A stretch of DNA of 37,623 bases from Dolosicoccus paucivorans (GTDB lineage: Bacteria > Bacillota > Bacilli > Lactobacillales > Aerococcaceae): the NCBI RefSeq assembly GCF_900100125.1, contig NZ_FNEL01000008.1, positions 1 to 37,623 of the forward strand, in the 5' to 3' direction. The position numbers were made by a program, and so were the translations under genes. Shown piece by piece: positions 1 to 8,383 of this stretch; position 1 is the stretch's first letter; each line of letters begins with the position of its first letter. The notes below the pieces were generated by a model that saw only the letters and a program-made list of their open reading frames with translations, was not told where the DNA came from and did not search any database.

Positions 1-2558
1 TTGACTTCACCAGTCGCAATCGGATCTTTGGTTGTATCAGCTTCACCCGTTTCTGGATTAACTGGATAGAACTTGATTGTGGTTGTTCCATCTTTACCTT
101 TTTCTACTACTGGAGCAAATGTCTGGCCGTCTTTTCCATCTTGGCCGTCTTGACCATCTGGAATAAAGTACATCAATATTTCTTCAGACCCTGGATTTTG
201 AATCGTTATATGGTGACCCATTATTAGTCCATTTTTACCTCTTGTAACACTGATTTTTGGACTTTCGCCGTCTTTTCCGTCTTTCCCATTTGTTAAGTAT
301 TCAGTGCTGAGAACATTTCCTTCAGGATCGACTACTTCGATTTTAATAAAGTCAGTTATACCATCATTATCATGGTCAATCTTTGTTTGTCGGATGCTAT
401 TTCCGTCTTTTCCAGCTTCTCCACGATCTCCTTTTGGACCTGTTGCTGGTATACCAGTATTTTTCTCCCCAATCCACCAGATACCATCTTTAATATGAGG
501 CATTTCTGCTGGTTCTGCAGGTTTTCCATTTTCCCCATCTGGGATGAAGAATCGAGAAAGCTCTATAGGAATTTCTGGATTCGTTGTATCGGATATCGTG
601 ACCCATGTTCCTTCACGACCATTAAATGATCCTTCCTCATATTTGGCATCTAATTTAGGTCGTATACTTTGCGTAGAATCATCTTTACCTAATCCAATTT
701 CAATAATTTCATCTGTCGCCTTGGTGAACTGTGGTTCTCCATACTGTAAACGTCCAATTTCATTCTTTTTATCATCTAGTAACACCCGATAAGTGGTAAT
801 TTTCTCTCCATTTACGCCGTGTTGTAAAGTTTTAGTTTGGCCAGCAGGAAGTTCTGGATTCACTCGCACGATTGTTTGATAAGGAATTTCTTCCCTTGAC
901 GTTATATATCGAGAATTCCCTATATTAATTCCCGAATCATTTGATTCAGGTGCCTTTGTTCCCACCTCAATAATACGATCCACTTTTTCTTGAACAACTT
1001 CTTTTTGCTCTGGTGTCTCTGATATTTTAACGCCTTTATAATATGTTATTTTCTTAGTATAACGGTTAATACCTGTTATACCGTCACGTATCGTATTTTG
1101 AGTGCCTACAGGAAGGTCCGGATTGTAACGGGTCTCTGTATCAAATGGGACGGTCTCTTGTCGAATTTCAACAGTTTCTTCTGTTTCATGAATACCCGGA
1201 TTAAAATCCCCTTGTTTTAAATAATCCTTTTCAAAGTAGTTTTGGTAAGATTCAAAGTACTTATTATCACCATATCCTTCACGTGCATTGAACATTCCAA
1301 CACGGAATTTATAGTCTAATTTTCCATTCCAGTTTTTAACAGGAACTGAGAATTCAAAATTTAAAGTTCGATTGTTTTCAGCATCCACTCCACCTAAATC
1401 AAACCCACCACCGTATGAATAACCCGGTGTCCGACTTGTAGCGTTCACTCGAAGAGAAGGATAAGAAGTACCTCTTCTAGGGTTTTTTGGATCTAAATAA
1501 GCTGTCATTGGAATGGTTGTCCCAGGAGCATATCCTTCTCCTAATTCGATACCGAAAAGTGCTGTATGATTTGCAGTAGATCCAACTGTTGGTCCATTAT
1601 ATCTTGGATCTACAGTATACGTTAATTTAAAATCTACCGTATTTTTATCTTTATTAGGTGTAGCTACGATCGTGTAATTTGCTGGTAAATGAGACGCTCC
1701 AAAAATTTTACCGTTTCCTTCTTGGTGGATTGACTGATCTATATTGCTTAAGTCAACGGTCGTGCCATCTTGTAAAACAACTGACTGTTGTCCATTGGCT
1801 GCAAAAATATGTGGTCGTTGTTTCTCTTCAGCATATTGCACACCTGCTGCACTAATCGCTTCCATCAAGCTCTGACTGTCTGTAGCATTATTTAGCTGAA
1901 TATACTGCATAATTCCAGCTGCATCTTCTTCAGAATATATTTCTTTTAGCTGAGAATAGATATACTCTTTAGGATCATCTGAAGTTAGTATTTTATCCGT
2001 TAGCTCTTCTAGAGATGCTTCACGTTCAGTTTCGGCTGAAGTTAGTTCAGATTCTTTAGATACTGTTGTAATTTGATCATCTAATGCATGTTCTGTTACT
2101 TCATTGGTTGTTTCTGGTAATTCATTCTGTTCATCATTAAAAGCATCGGCTTGAACGTATTCATTATAGAAAGCTGTATCAACTTCGCCTATTTCTTCAA
2201 CAATTTCAATACTTTGTTCTTCATTCTCGACTACAGAATCATGATTCAATTCTTCTTGTGAAATTTCTGAATTATCATCTTCTATCAATAACGAATCTTC
2301 ATTAATTTCATTTAATTCATTTTGATTGGTTTCCTGTATCATCTCAGTCGATACATAATCTGACACTGTATTTTCCACATAAGAGACCTGATCAATTGAT
2401 AGTTCCTCTGATGCACTTGCTACATTTACACCAGCAAAAATTAAACCAGCTGAAATAGCAACAGATGCCACCCCAACATTTAATCTTTTTATGGCGTATG
2501 TATAGACTTTATTGGCTTGTTTGTCTCTAATCAATTTCTTATTATTTTTACCCACCAT
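1..2558 (-). CDS. YSIRK-type cell-surface protein with G5 and collagen-like repeats (partial, C-terminus outside window)
   Basis: The frame is open from the ATG at 2558 to the window edge, giving 852 residues without a stop; I translated several stretches across it and saw no frameshift. The N-terminus is lysine-rich and carries YAIKRLNVGVASVAI, a YSIRK-type export signal, then a hydrophobic stretch and a likely cleavage after ASA near residue 50. An acidic Glu/Asn-rich region follows to about residue 190. A folded domain of unknown type comes next. Then there are two G5/E-type repeats, recognisable by FDTETRYNPDLPVG and IPYQTIVRVNPELPAG, each closing with DRIIEVG or DEIIEIG. Collagen-like Gly-x-y runs (GPKGDRGEAGKDG, DGQDGQDGKDG) begin near residue 700. 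The pattern resembles Aap/SasG-type adhesins. An LPXTG anchor is expected beyond the window. AGGAGG-type SD at 2566-2570 supports the start. The ligand is unknown. Confidence 0.85.
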   Translation of the reverse strand, partial: MVGKNNKKLIRDKQANKVYTYAIKRLNVGVASVAISAGLIFAGVNVASASEELSIDQVSYVENTVSDYVSTEMIQETNQNELNEINEDSLLIEDDNSEISQEELNHDSVVENEEQSIEIVEEIGEVDTAFYNEYVQADAFNDEQNELPETTNEVTEHALDDQITTVSKESELTSAETEREASLEELTDKILTSDDPKEYIYSQLKEIYSEEDAAGIMQYIQLNNATDSQSLMEAISAAGVQYAEEKQRPHIFAANGQQSVVLQDGTTVDLSNIDQSIHQEGNGKIFGASHLPANYTIVATPNKDKNTVDFKLTYTVDPRYNGPTVGSTANHTALFGIELGEGYAPGTTIPMTAYLDPKNPRRGTSYPSLRVNATSRTPGYSYGGGFDLGGVDAENNRTLNFEFSVPVKNWNGKLDYKFRVGMFNAREGYGDNKYFESYQNYFEKDYLKQGDFNPGIHETEETVEIRQETVPFDTETRYNPDLPVGTQNTIRDGITGINRYTKKITYYKGVKISETPEQKEVVQEKVDRIIEVGTKAPESNDSGINIGNSRYITSREEIPYQTIVRVNPELPAGQTKTLQHGVNGEKITTYRVLLDDKKNEIGRLQYGEPQFTKATDEIIEIGLGKDDSTQSIRPKLDAKYEEGSFNGREGTWVTISDTTNPEIPIELSRFFIPDGENGKPAEPAEMPHIKDGIWWIGEKNTGIPATGPKGDRGEAGKDGNSIRQTKIDHDNDGITDFIKIEVVDPEGNVLSTEYLTNGKDGKDGESPKISVTRGKNGLIMGHHITIQNPGSEEILMYFIPDGQDGQDGKDGQTFAPVVEKGKDGTTTIKFYPVNPETGEADTTKDPIATGEV

Positions 2559-2591
2559 GTGTCTACCTCCAATTTATTATCCATATTTCAC

Positions 2592-2621
2592 ATGATACAC
2601 CACCCCGCCGATAAAATCCAA
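2592..2621 (-). promoter_or_regulatory. Putative sigma-A promoter of the surface-protein gene
   Basis: On minus, a -35-like TTGGAT (2616-2621) and a -10-like TATCAT (2592-2597) are separated by 18 bases, with the ATG about 34 bases downstream of the -10. It lies between the IS left end and the gene, so the gene appears to keep its own promoter. Sequence match only. Confidence 0.45.
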
Positions 2622-2646
2622 TTTGAGGTTAGGATTCAAAAAATAT

Positions 2647-2669
2647 AAGAAAAGCCCTCATTTATGAGG
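2647..2669 (-). terminator. Short hairpin with T-rich tail, possibly a terminator split by the IS
   Basis: On minus the sequence reads CCTCA-TAAA-TGAGG followed by GCTTTTCTT. The stem is only five base pairs. CCTCA is also present beyond the other IS end (4160-4164), so this could be the terminator of the serine hydrolase gene at 4173, now separated from it by the IS. The weak stem keeps confidence low. Confidence 0.4.
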
Positions 2670-2715
2670 TGCACCCCTAAAATCGGACATGACGTCCAAT
2701 ATAGTTGAATAAGAT

Positions 2716-3630
2716 TTATGCGGCTTGTTGTCTGTACTTTACAGGTGACAAGCCGTTTAATTTTGTTTTAATTCGGTCATGGTTATACCATTCAATATAT
2801 TCTTTAATCTTCAAAGCTAAATGATCAATACTTTCGAATGTTTCCCCATAAAACATCTCTTGCTTAAGTAAACCAAAGAAATTCTCCATTGGTGAATTAT
2901 CTAAACAATTGCCTTTACGAGACATACTCTGTTGAATCCCGCGAGATTCTAACTGCTCAACCCATGAATGGTGTTGATAATGAAGTCCTTGATCCGTATG
3001 AATCATGAGCTGATGATGCTTAGGTAGTTGGGCCAACACTTGATCTAGCGCCTGATTGGTAAATTGAATCGTCGGTGAGACAGACAAACTACAAGCAATG
3101 ATCTCGCTATTAAATAGATCCATAATCGGCGAGAGATACAACTTACGCTGATCATTAAGAATCGCAAACTCAGTGACATCAGAGACCCATACTTCATTGA
3201 TTTGTGACGGATTAAACTGCCGTTCCAGATGATTAGCCGCTACTTTTCCTACTTCACCTTGATAGAAGGAGTACTTCTTGCGACTGCGACGAGTAAATTT
3301 AGTACACAACAAATAGTTTTCTTTCATCAGTCGTAAGACGCGTTTATGGTTAACCGTATAACCCAACTGCTTTACAGCAAGGCATACCCGTCGATAGCCG
3401 TAACTTCCGTTGGCTTTCTGGATAATCTCTTGCATGCGTTGGATGAGTTTAACTTCTTCCTTATTGACTTGATCTAGCTTTTGACGCCATTCATAGTAGG
3501 ATGATTTAGGCAATTGGGCAATGGTGAACCAAATCGTTAAGGGAATCGTTGGGTGCTCTCTCCTTAGTTCGATAATTAAGGCCGTTTTCTCTTTGTGTGT
3601 TGGTTTTTTCGAACTAAGGCTTCCAGCTTT
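2716..3630 (-). CDS. IS3-family transposase OrfB (DDE integrase domain), expressed by -1 frameshift from OrfA
   Basis: This is the catalytic half of the transposase (rve integrase core). Counting from a TTG at 3513, the DDE residues are D112 (VWVSDVTEF), D174 (MIHTDQG) and E210 (SPMENFFG), with 35 residues between the last two, as in IS3 elements. The HTH_21-like region SYGYRRV lies upstream. There is no good RBS or ATG at 3513. The frame is open further upstream through KKPTHKEKTALIIELRREH and joins OrfA at the slippery site A AAA AAC, so the natural product is an OrfAB fusion. The catalytic triad is intact, so the element may be active. Confidence 0.88.
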   Translation of the reverse strand, partial: KAGSLSSKKPTHKEKTALIIELRREHPTIPLTIWFTIAQLPKSSYYEWRQKLDQVNKEEVKLIQRMQEIIQKANGSYGYRRVCLAVKQLGYTVNHKRVLRLMKENYLLCTKFTRRSRKKYSFYQGEVGKVAANHLERQFNPSQINEVWVSDVTEFAILNDQRKLYLSPIMDLFNSEIIACSLSVSPTIQFTNQALDQVLAQLPKHHQLMIHTDQGLHYQHHSWVEQLESRGIQQSMSRKGNCLDNSPMENFFGLLKQEMFYGETFESIDHLALKIKEYIEWYNHDRIKTKLNGLSPVKYRQQAA

Positions 3631-4109
3631 TTTTGGTAAGCAAGTTCAGCTTTCAAGTATAAGTTTTCTTGACGAAGCTGAAGAAGCTCTTCCTTTTCTG
3701 ATGATGTCAAAGGTTGTTTAGATGGCTTGTGAGTCATGGTTGAATCCTCTGCTTTCTTAGAAGGTCTACCCATTGGCTTACATAGCCCGTCATAACCTTG
3801 AGTAAGATACACTTTGTTCCAGCCTGCAATCGTAGCTCCTTGTTTAATACCAAAGTGTTTCGCTGTTTGAGCGTAAGCCAATTGGTGTAATTGTCTATAT
3901 TGTAAAGCAGACAGCTTGAATTCACCAGAGTAGACTGTTTTCGATAGGGATTTTTGAAGTCCTTCTTCTCCATGAAGTTGATATTGTTTGAGCCAACTTT
4001 TGATTGTCTCGCGTTTAATTCCATAAGTTTTGGCTAGATAAGTAGGTCCATAACCTTCTTGGTGCTTATGAATGATCTCTAATTTTAACTGATATGAATA
4101 CTTAGACAT
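3576..4109 (-). CDS. IS3-family transposase OrfA (HTH DNA-binding protein)
   Basis: This 177-residue protein has two helix-turn-helix segments (YSYQLKLEIIHKHQEGYG...RETIKSWLKQY and a second around FKLSALQYRQL...GATIAGWNKVY) followed by a C-terminal leucine-zipper-like helix (SSEKEELLQLRQENLYLKAE). This is typical of IS150-group OrfA, which binds the terminal repeats. Its last codons contain the A AAA AAC slippery heptamer used to make the OrfAB transposase. Translation starts at the ATG just inside the right inverted repeat. Confidence 0.87.
   Translation of the reverse strand: MSKYSYQLKLEIIHKHQEGYGPTYLAKTYGIKRETIKSWLKQYQLHGEEGLQKSLSKTVYSGEFKLSALQYRQLHQLAYAQTAKHFGIKQGATIAGWNKVYLTQGYDGLCKPMGRPSKKAEDSTMTHKPSKQPLTSSEKEELLQLRQENLYLKAELAYQKKLEALVRKNQHTKRKRP
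3603..3609 (-). promoter_or_regulatory. Programmed -1 ribosomal frameshift site A AAA AAC
   Basis: In the OrfA frame the codons read CGA AAA AAC, which is a canonical X XXY YYZ heptamer. A shift of -1 moves ribosomes into the OrfB frame (AAA AAA CCA ACA), which is open through the whole integrase domain. OrfA terminates 11 codons further on. Confidence 0.85.
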
Positions 4110-4110
4110 A

Positions 4111-4155
4111 GTAAAGCCCCCTTAAATTCCGTGTCCGGATTTAAGGGGGCTTTAC
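4111..4155. repeat. Perfect 17-bp inverted repeat at the IS right end
   Basis: GTAAAGCCCCCTTAAAT (4111-4127) and its exact reverse complement (4139-4155) flank an 11-base spacer. The outer arm is part of the terminal repeat; the inner arm is immediately before orfA. Read as RNA this is a strong hairpin in the orfA leader, and such structures at IS ends can limit transposase expression from outside transcription. No long T-run follows, so it is not a standard terminator. Confidence 0.8.
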
Positions 4156-4172
4156 ACTTTGAGGCGTTTCTT

Positions 4173-5870
4173 TTAATAACCTACATAATAATTGATATAA
4201 GTATCATAAACTCGTCTTGACAATTGACCTAATTGAGCCGGTATTCCGTCATACCAGTCAGGTTCAGCTGTAAAGACGGCTAAAGAGTAAGACCCATAAG
4301 GAGTCACAAAGGTTGCGACGTCATTTTGTTCAGTTTCACCTAATCCTGATTTATTCCAAGCTTGAACGGGAACGGTACTTCTTAAGAAGTTATGAGTATT
4401 CATAGTTAATTTAGCAATTAGCATCTCATCCCACGGTGCTCCGTTAATTTGATTATTATAAAGCATCGCAAAGAAACGAGCAGCGTCATGAGGCGAGCTA
4501 ATAAATAGCTCGTTTTCATAAGAGTAGTACTTTTTATTAACATACGTATCGTAAAAACCAAGTTGATGCATATGAGGGGTAATCCGTTCTCCTCCACCTA
4601 CTACATCAATAATCATGTTAGCTGCGATGTTATCACTATAAATAGCAACTAAATCAACTAGTTCATCTAAAGTAAACTCATAACCTGTCGCGTAGTCTTG
4701 AATAATTCCTGCCCCAGGAACCCGGTCTGCATCCGTTAAAACAAGAATATCTTCAGGAGCGAGTTCTTCGGTTTTGTATTGATGGTATAACTCAGCTAAC
4801 GCATAAATCTTTTGCGTACTTGCTGGGAAAAAGGTTTGATTGTTAATATCTATTTGAGCCATTGTTTCATTATTAATAAACGAAGCCCCGACAATCGCTG
4901 GAATATTTTCTATCTCTTCAGCGACAACTTCATAAATCGCATTGAGAAGCTCTCGTTCACTAAAGTCAGTTTCTTCATAAGTTTCACCGGTCAAATCTTT
5001 TTTGACCCAGCCCACGGTTTGATAACCACTTTCGACTAGAAGCCAGTCACCATTAGGTGTTTCTACTTCTTCGAGTACTCCAAGGGGCGAATTTAAATAA
5101 TGTTGGGATGTTGCTACTACACGAGATTCATAAGCTCCCGGAGGGGCGGTTAAAATAAATAAGTTTGGATCCGTCAAAATAATATTATAATCACACTCGG
5201 ATCGTTTGAATAGGGTTTGATAATCGGTTGTTGTATCAAATAAAAGAGAGCGAGCAGGAGGACGCACGGTTTGTTGAACAATTAAACTTTTACGAGCTTC
5301 GGGCCACTCAATTGGGGATGCATGAAAGGTTATATCTTCTTGTTTTTTGCCATCTTCATAAAATTCCCACTGTTCCATATTGCGACTATACCATCCTGAA
5401 TAAGGCGTGTCTTCTTGATATAAATAAGTGTCACCTTCTTCTTCATACCATTTATACCCATTAAAAGGCTCGCTATCCATTAAACGACGCTGTCTCGCGT
5501 AAGATTGTTCGCTATTAATAGATACCCGTGGACTGTAATAGCTCCATGGCATTAAATTGTCTAATTCAGCTTCATCATCGACTAAATCCATGGCACCTTC
5601 TTCATTGCGGAGTCGTTGAATATTTAAAGGATGTTCCGGCGACAACAAACTATCCACCACAACAAACGTCGAAGGATGAGTATTCATATGAACTAATCGG
5701 CTAGATGCATACTCAGTCGAGGCATTTTTTCTTTTGAAAAGTTGGTTAAAAGTTGACTTAGCGGAAGGAAAAGACTGATCTTTAAATTGGTAACTAAAGT
5801 TCCAAGCAAATAAGCCGCTAAAAGCAATGATCGCAACTAAAAAGCTGATCAATTGTTTAAAACGTTTCAT
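4173..5870 (-). CDS. Membrane-anchored serine hydrolase of the class A beta-lactamase/PBP-like superfamily
   Basis: The 565-residue protein has an N-terminal hydrophobic segment (LISFLVAIIAFSGLFAW), so it is probably anchored with its bulk outside. A long region without clear homology is followed by an SH3-like part around LEEVETPNGDWLLVE...VGWVKKDL. The C-terminal half carries the three active-site motifs: SxxK (S351-TQ-K354), SDN (412-414) and KSG (507-509). A conventional class A enzyme is about 290 residues, so the N-terminal extension is large. Whether it acts on peptidoglycan or beta-lactams cannot be told. It starts 3 bases after the stop of the upstream gene, with its SD (GGAGGG) inside that gene's last codons, so the two are translationally coupled. 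Confidence 0.78.
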   Translation of the reverse strand: MKRFKQLISFLVAIIAFSGLFAWNFSYQFKDQSFPSAKSTFNQLFKRKNASTEYASSRLVHMNTHPSTFVVVDSLLSPEHPLNIQRLRNEEGAMDLVDDEAELDNLMPWSYYSPRVSINSEQSYARQRRLMDSEPFNGYKWYEEEGDTYLYQEDTPYSGWYSRNMEQWEFYEDGKKQEDITFHASPIEWPEARKSLIVQQTVRPPARSLLFDTTTDYQTLFKRSECDYNIILTDPNLFILTAPPGAYESRVVATSQHYLNSPLGVLEEVETPNGDWLLVESGYQTVGWVKKDLTGETYEETDFSERELLNAIYEVVAEEIENIPAIVGASFINNETMAQIDINNQTFFPASTQKIYALAELYHQYKTEELAPEDILVLTDADRVPGAGIIQDYATGYEFTLDELVDLVAIYSDNIAANMIIDVVGGGERITPHMHQLGFYDTYVNKKYYSYENELFISSPHDAARFFAMLYNNQINGAPWDEMLIAKLTMNTHNFLRSTVPVQAWNKSGLGETEQNDVATFVTPYGSYSLAVFTAEPDWYDGIPAQLGQLSRRVYDTYINYYVGY

Positions 5871-5873
5871 AAG

Positions 5874-6635
5874 TTATAATCCCTCCATAACAATTTCGCT
5901 AATGGGGGTATCGACCCCTTCATCTTTAGTATGAAACACAAATTGAGGTACAAAATAGTCGTGTAATAATTGAGTTAAATAGATTTCTGCAATTTGGGTT
6001 TGAAAGACAGAAAAAGGAAGACTTTCTTTTAGTTCAATCGGGTCTTCATGGTTTTCTAAAGATTGCTTTTGAATGTAAGCTTCGTAATCTTCTAGTTCAT
6101 AACCATACCCATTGGATTCGTATACTTTATGAGCAATTAATTTAAAGATAAATTCTTCTTTGGCTTGTTCTTCCAATGTTTCCTTCAAATTTCCTTGAAT
6201 ATTTAAGACATTACGGCAATACTCTTCAACACTCATATTGTAATCCTTTGCGTAAGTGGCTAAATAGTCTTGACGTTGTTGTTGATAATTGAGCCACTCT
6301 TCTTGATTAATGACCACTTCAGAAGATAGTTGCCAATAAGTTAAGACAAAGGGCAAAATCCGTTCATAAAATAAACGATCCGCTAAGCGGACGACATAAT
6401 TATGTTTAGTTGTCTCTAACAGCTCATCTAAGGTTGATACCGACGGAATATTTAATGAGCGAATCATCTCATCAGTAATCGGTTGATTCAATGGATCATC
6501 TGAGAAAAATTCTTTAGCAATGACTGCTAAGGTCGGCTCTAAAACAGCGTGCCAGGACGGAATCGTGATTTTAAAGTAATGGTCAGGAATCGCAATTTCA
6601 TCTACTGGCGTAAAATAATCAACAAGACTTTTCAC
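5874..6635 (-). CDS. Trigger-factor-like C-terminal (chaperone) domain protein
   Basis: The 253-residue protein is soluble, with no signal peptide. Its helical, charged sequence (VVINQEEWLNYQQQRQDYL, EEYCRNVLNIQGNLKETLEE, EEFIFKLIAHKVYE) resembles the C-terminal arm domain of trigger factor without the ribosome-binding and FKBP-type parts. The assignment is by pattern only. The GTG start is chosen because AAAGGAG lies seven bases upstream. It is coupled to the serine hydrolase, so it might assist folding or export of that protein, but this is inference. A terminator hairpin sits directly upstream with no room for a promoter. Confidence 0.55.
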   Translation of the reverse strand: MKSLVDYFTPVDEIAIPDHYFKITIPSWHAVLEPTLAVIAKEFFSDDPLNQPITDEMIRSLNIPSVSTLDELLETTKHNYVVRLADRLFYERILPFVLTYWQLSSEVVINQEEWLNYQQQRQDYLATYAKDYNMSVEEYCRNVLNIQGNLKETLEEQAKEEFIFKLIAHKVYESNGYGYELEDYEAYIQKQSLENHEDPIELKESLPFSVFQTQIAEIYLTQLLHDYFVPQFVFHTKDEGVDTPISEIVMEGL

Positions 6636-6660
6636 TTCCTTGCTCCTTTCTATCCTTTCA

Positions 6661-6691
6661 CAAAAAGAAGGCGCCTAGTTTCAGGCACCTT
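6661..6691 (-). terminator. Rho-independent terminator after glnQ-like gene
   Basis: On minus, AAGGTGCCT - GAAACT - AGGCGCCTT forms a nine-pair stem with one mismatch, followed by CTTTTTG. It ends only about 15 bases before the SD of the next minus gene, so it may act as an internal attenuator. Confidence 0.8.
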
Positions 6692-6705
6692 AGTTCGTTA
6701 CTGCA

Positions 6706-7440
6706 TTACTCATGCAACACTTTGTTTAAAAACTCTTTCGTACGGTTATGACTTGGCTGGGTAAAGATCTTCTCAGGTGTATCGTCTTCGACGATGTATC
6801 CTCCGTCCATAAAGATGACTCGCTCGCTTACTTCACTCGCAAAGCCCATCTCGTGGGTCACCACCACCATGGTCATTCCTTGATCAGCTAAATGTTTCAT
6901 AACTTCTAATACTTCTCCAACCATTTCCGGGTCAAGTGCCGAAGTGGGTTCGTCAAATAACATAATTTGCGGCTTCATCGCTAATGCTCGGGCGATCGCG
7001 ATTCGTTGCTTTTGACCACCGGATAAAGAGTTAGGAAAAGCTTTTGCTTTATCTTTTAAGCCGACTAAATCAAGTAAATGCAATGCTTCTTTTTCAGCTT
7101 CTTCTTTCGTCATGCGCTTAAGTTCCACCGGCGCTAAAGTAATATTATCAATGACGCTTAGATGCGGGAATAAGTTGAAGTGTTGGAAGACCATTCCAAT
7201 ATCTTGACGGACTTCATCGATATTTACGTCCTTTTGGGCAATATCTACTCCATTGACAATGACACTACCTGAATCGATTGTTTCAAGACGGTTTAAGCAT
7301 CGTAGTAATGTCGACTTTCCTGAACCAGACGGGCCGATAATACATACCACTTCGCCTGGATTAACGGTCAAATCAATCGACTTTAATACTTCGTTAGAAC
7401 CGAAGCTCTTTTTTAGATCTTTTACAATGATGCTTGACAT
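6706..7440 (-). CDS. Polar amino acid ABC transporter ATP-binding protein (GlnQ/HisP type), orphan
   Basis: The 244-residue ATPase contains Walker A (GPSGSGKST), Q-loop ([10 protein letters not shown]), signature (LSGGQKQR), Walker B ([13 protein letters not shown]) and the switch His (VVVTHEMGF). FNLFPH is typical of the polar amino acid importer subfamily. It would energise uptake of an amino acid together with a permease and a binding protein, but neither lies next to it in this window. The start has a strong SD (AAGGAGGA). A palindrome overlaps its likely -10 box, and it has its own terminator downstream. Confidence 0.88.
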   Translation of the reverse strand: MSSIIVKDLKKSFGSNEVLKSIDLTVNPGEVVCIIGPSGSGKSTLLRCLNRLETIDSGSVIVNGVDIAQKDVNIDEVRQDIGMVFQHFNLFPHLSVIDNITLAPVELKRMTKEEAEKEALHLLDLVGLKDKAKAFPNSLSGGQKQRIAIARALAMKPQIMLFDEPTSALDPEMVGEVLEVMKHLADQGMTMVVVTHEMGFASEVSERVIFMDGGYIVEDDTPEKIFTQPSHNRTKEFLNKVLHE

Positions 7441-7477
7441 CTTGAGTCCTCCTTAAAATACAACATTTTATCAATAA

Positions 7478-7495
7478 TTGGTATCATTATACCAA
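7478..7495. promoter_or_regulatory. Palindrome over a -10 box; candidate operator
   Basis: TTGGTAT (7478-7484) and ATACCAA (7489-7495) form a perfect inverted repeat around four bases. On minus, the palindrome contains TATAAT about 45 bases upstream of the glnQ-like ATG. I see no convincing -35. A repressor binding here would cover the promoter. The binding protein is unknown. Confidence 0.45.
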
Positions 7496-7594
7496 ACTCT
7501 TAACATATTAGATAGCACTATGAGAATTTTTCATGTATTTTAAGAAAAAGACGTGCTAAGATGAACTTAGTTATTAGACAAAGGAGAATTCATT

Positions 7595-8380
7595 ATGACA
7601 CTTCAATTAGGATTTATTGGCTTTGGCCAAATGGCTCAAGCGATGGCTAAAGGATTTAATCAAAAAGAACATCCTCCCTTTACCCTTCACGCTAGTTCCA
7701 TTGACTTTGACGCTCTAACCGCTTACGCTACCCCTTTAAATGTCCAGCCCATTTCTTCTAATCAACAACTCGTCGACCAATGCGATTGGATTATCTTAGC
7801 TGTTAAACCCGACCAAGTCGAAGGGGTATTAAATGACATTGACGTGGCTTCTTTTGAAAATAAAGGCGTCATTAGTATCGCTTCAGGTATTACGTTAGAT
7901 CAATTAAAACAGCGGTTACCCAAGAGTACGTCCATTTTAACGATGATTCCGAATACACCGGTATGTGTTGGGGAGGGGATTTTAATGTGCCAAGAAGATA
8001 CTACCTTCACTCAAGAAGACCTCACTCAATTTAAAGATGTCTTCAGTCATTTAGGAACGATTCACTTTGCAAATGGAGACGCTTTTAAATCCTTAGCGAC
8101 CTTATCTGGTTGTGGGCCTGCTTTTGTGGCGATGGTCATTGAAGCGATGGCAGATGGCATGGTTAAATATGGGGCACCACGAGATTTAGCTTATCAAATC
8201 GCTAGCCAAACCATTAAAGGAACCGCCCAAATGCAACTTGACACGAACACTCACCCAGGTGTTTTAAAAGATCAAGTAACTTCTCCAGGAGGTACGACGA
8301 TTAAAGGAGTCGCTGCCTTAGAAGAAAAAGGAATGCGTCACGCATTTATTAGCGCTATGGATGGTATTTTAGATCATTAA
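7595..8380 (+). CDS. proC: Pyrroline-5-carboxylate reductase
   Basis: The enzyme reduces 1-pyrroline-5-carboxylate to proline with NAD(P)H in the cytoplasm, the last step of proline synthesis. The N-terminal Rossmann motif reads LGFIGFGQMAQAMAKG. The C-terminal family signature is visible as GCGPAFVAMVIEAMADG (about residue 170 onward) and KDQVTSPGGTTIKGVAALEEKGMR. At 261 residues it has the usual length. AAAGGAG precedes the ATG by eight bases. It is a single-gene unit in a divergent position to the glnQ-like gene; no proA or proB is nearby. Confidence 0.93.
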   Translation: MTLQLGFIGFGQMAQAMAKGFNQKEHPPFTLHASSIDFDALTAYATPLNVQPISSNQQLVDQCDWIILAVKPDQVEGVLNDIDVASFENKGVISIASGITLDQLKQRLPKSTSILTMIPNTPVCVGEGILMCQEDTTFTQEDLTQFKDVFSHLGTIHFANGDAFKSLATLSGCGPAFVAMVIEAMADGMVKYGAPRDLAYQIASQTIKGTAQMQLDTNTHPGVLKDQVTSPGGTTIKGVAALEEKGMRHAFISAMDGILDH

Positions 8381-8383
8381 AAA

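Larger units (their letters stand above)
2665..4156 (-). mobile_element. IS3-family (IS150-like) insertion sequence, apparently complete
   Basis: The element contains overlapping orfA and orfB with a frameshift site and is bounded by imperfect 25-bp inverted repeats. The left end begins TGAGGTGCACCCCTAAAATC, and the right end, read inward, begins TGTAAAGCCCCCTTAAATCC; both continue to GGACA, with 17 of 25 positions matching. The TG...CA termini are as expected for this family. The left boundary is uncertain by a few bases: TGAGG occurs at 2665-2669 and again at 4160-4164, so an alternative reading is an element of 2670-4159 flanked by a 5-bp target duplication. Confidence 0.8.
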
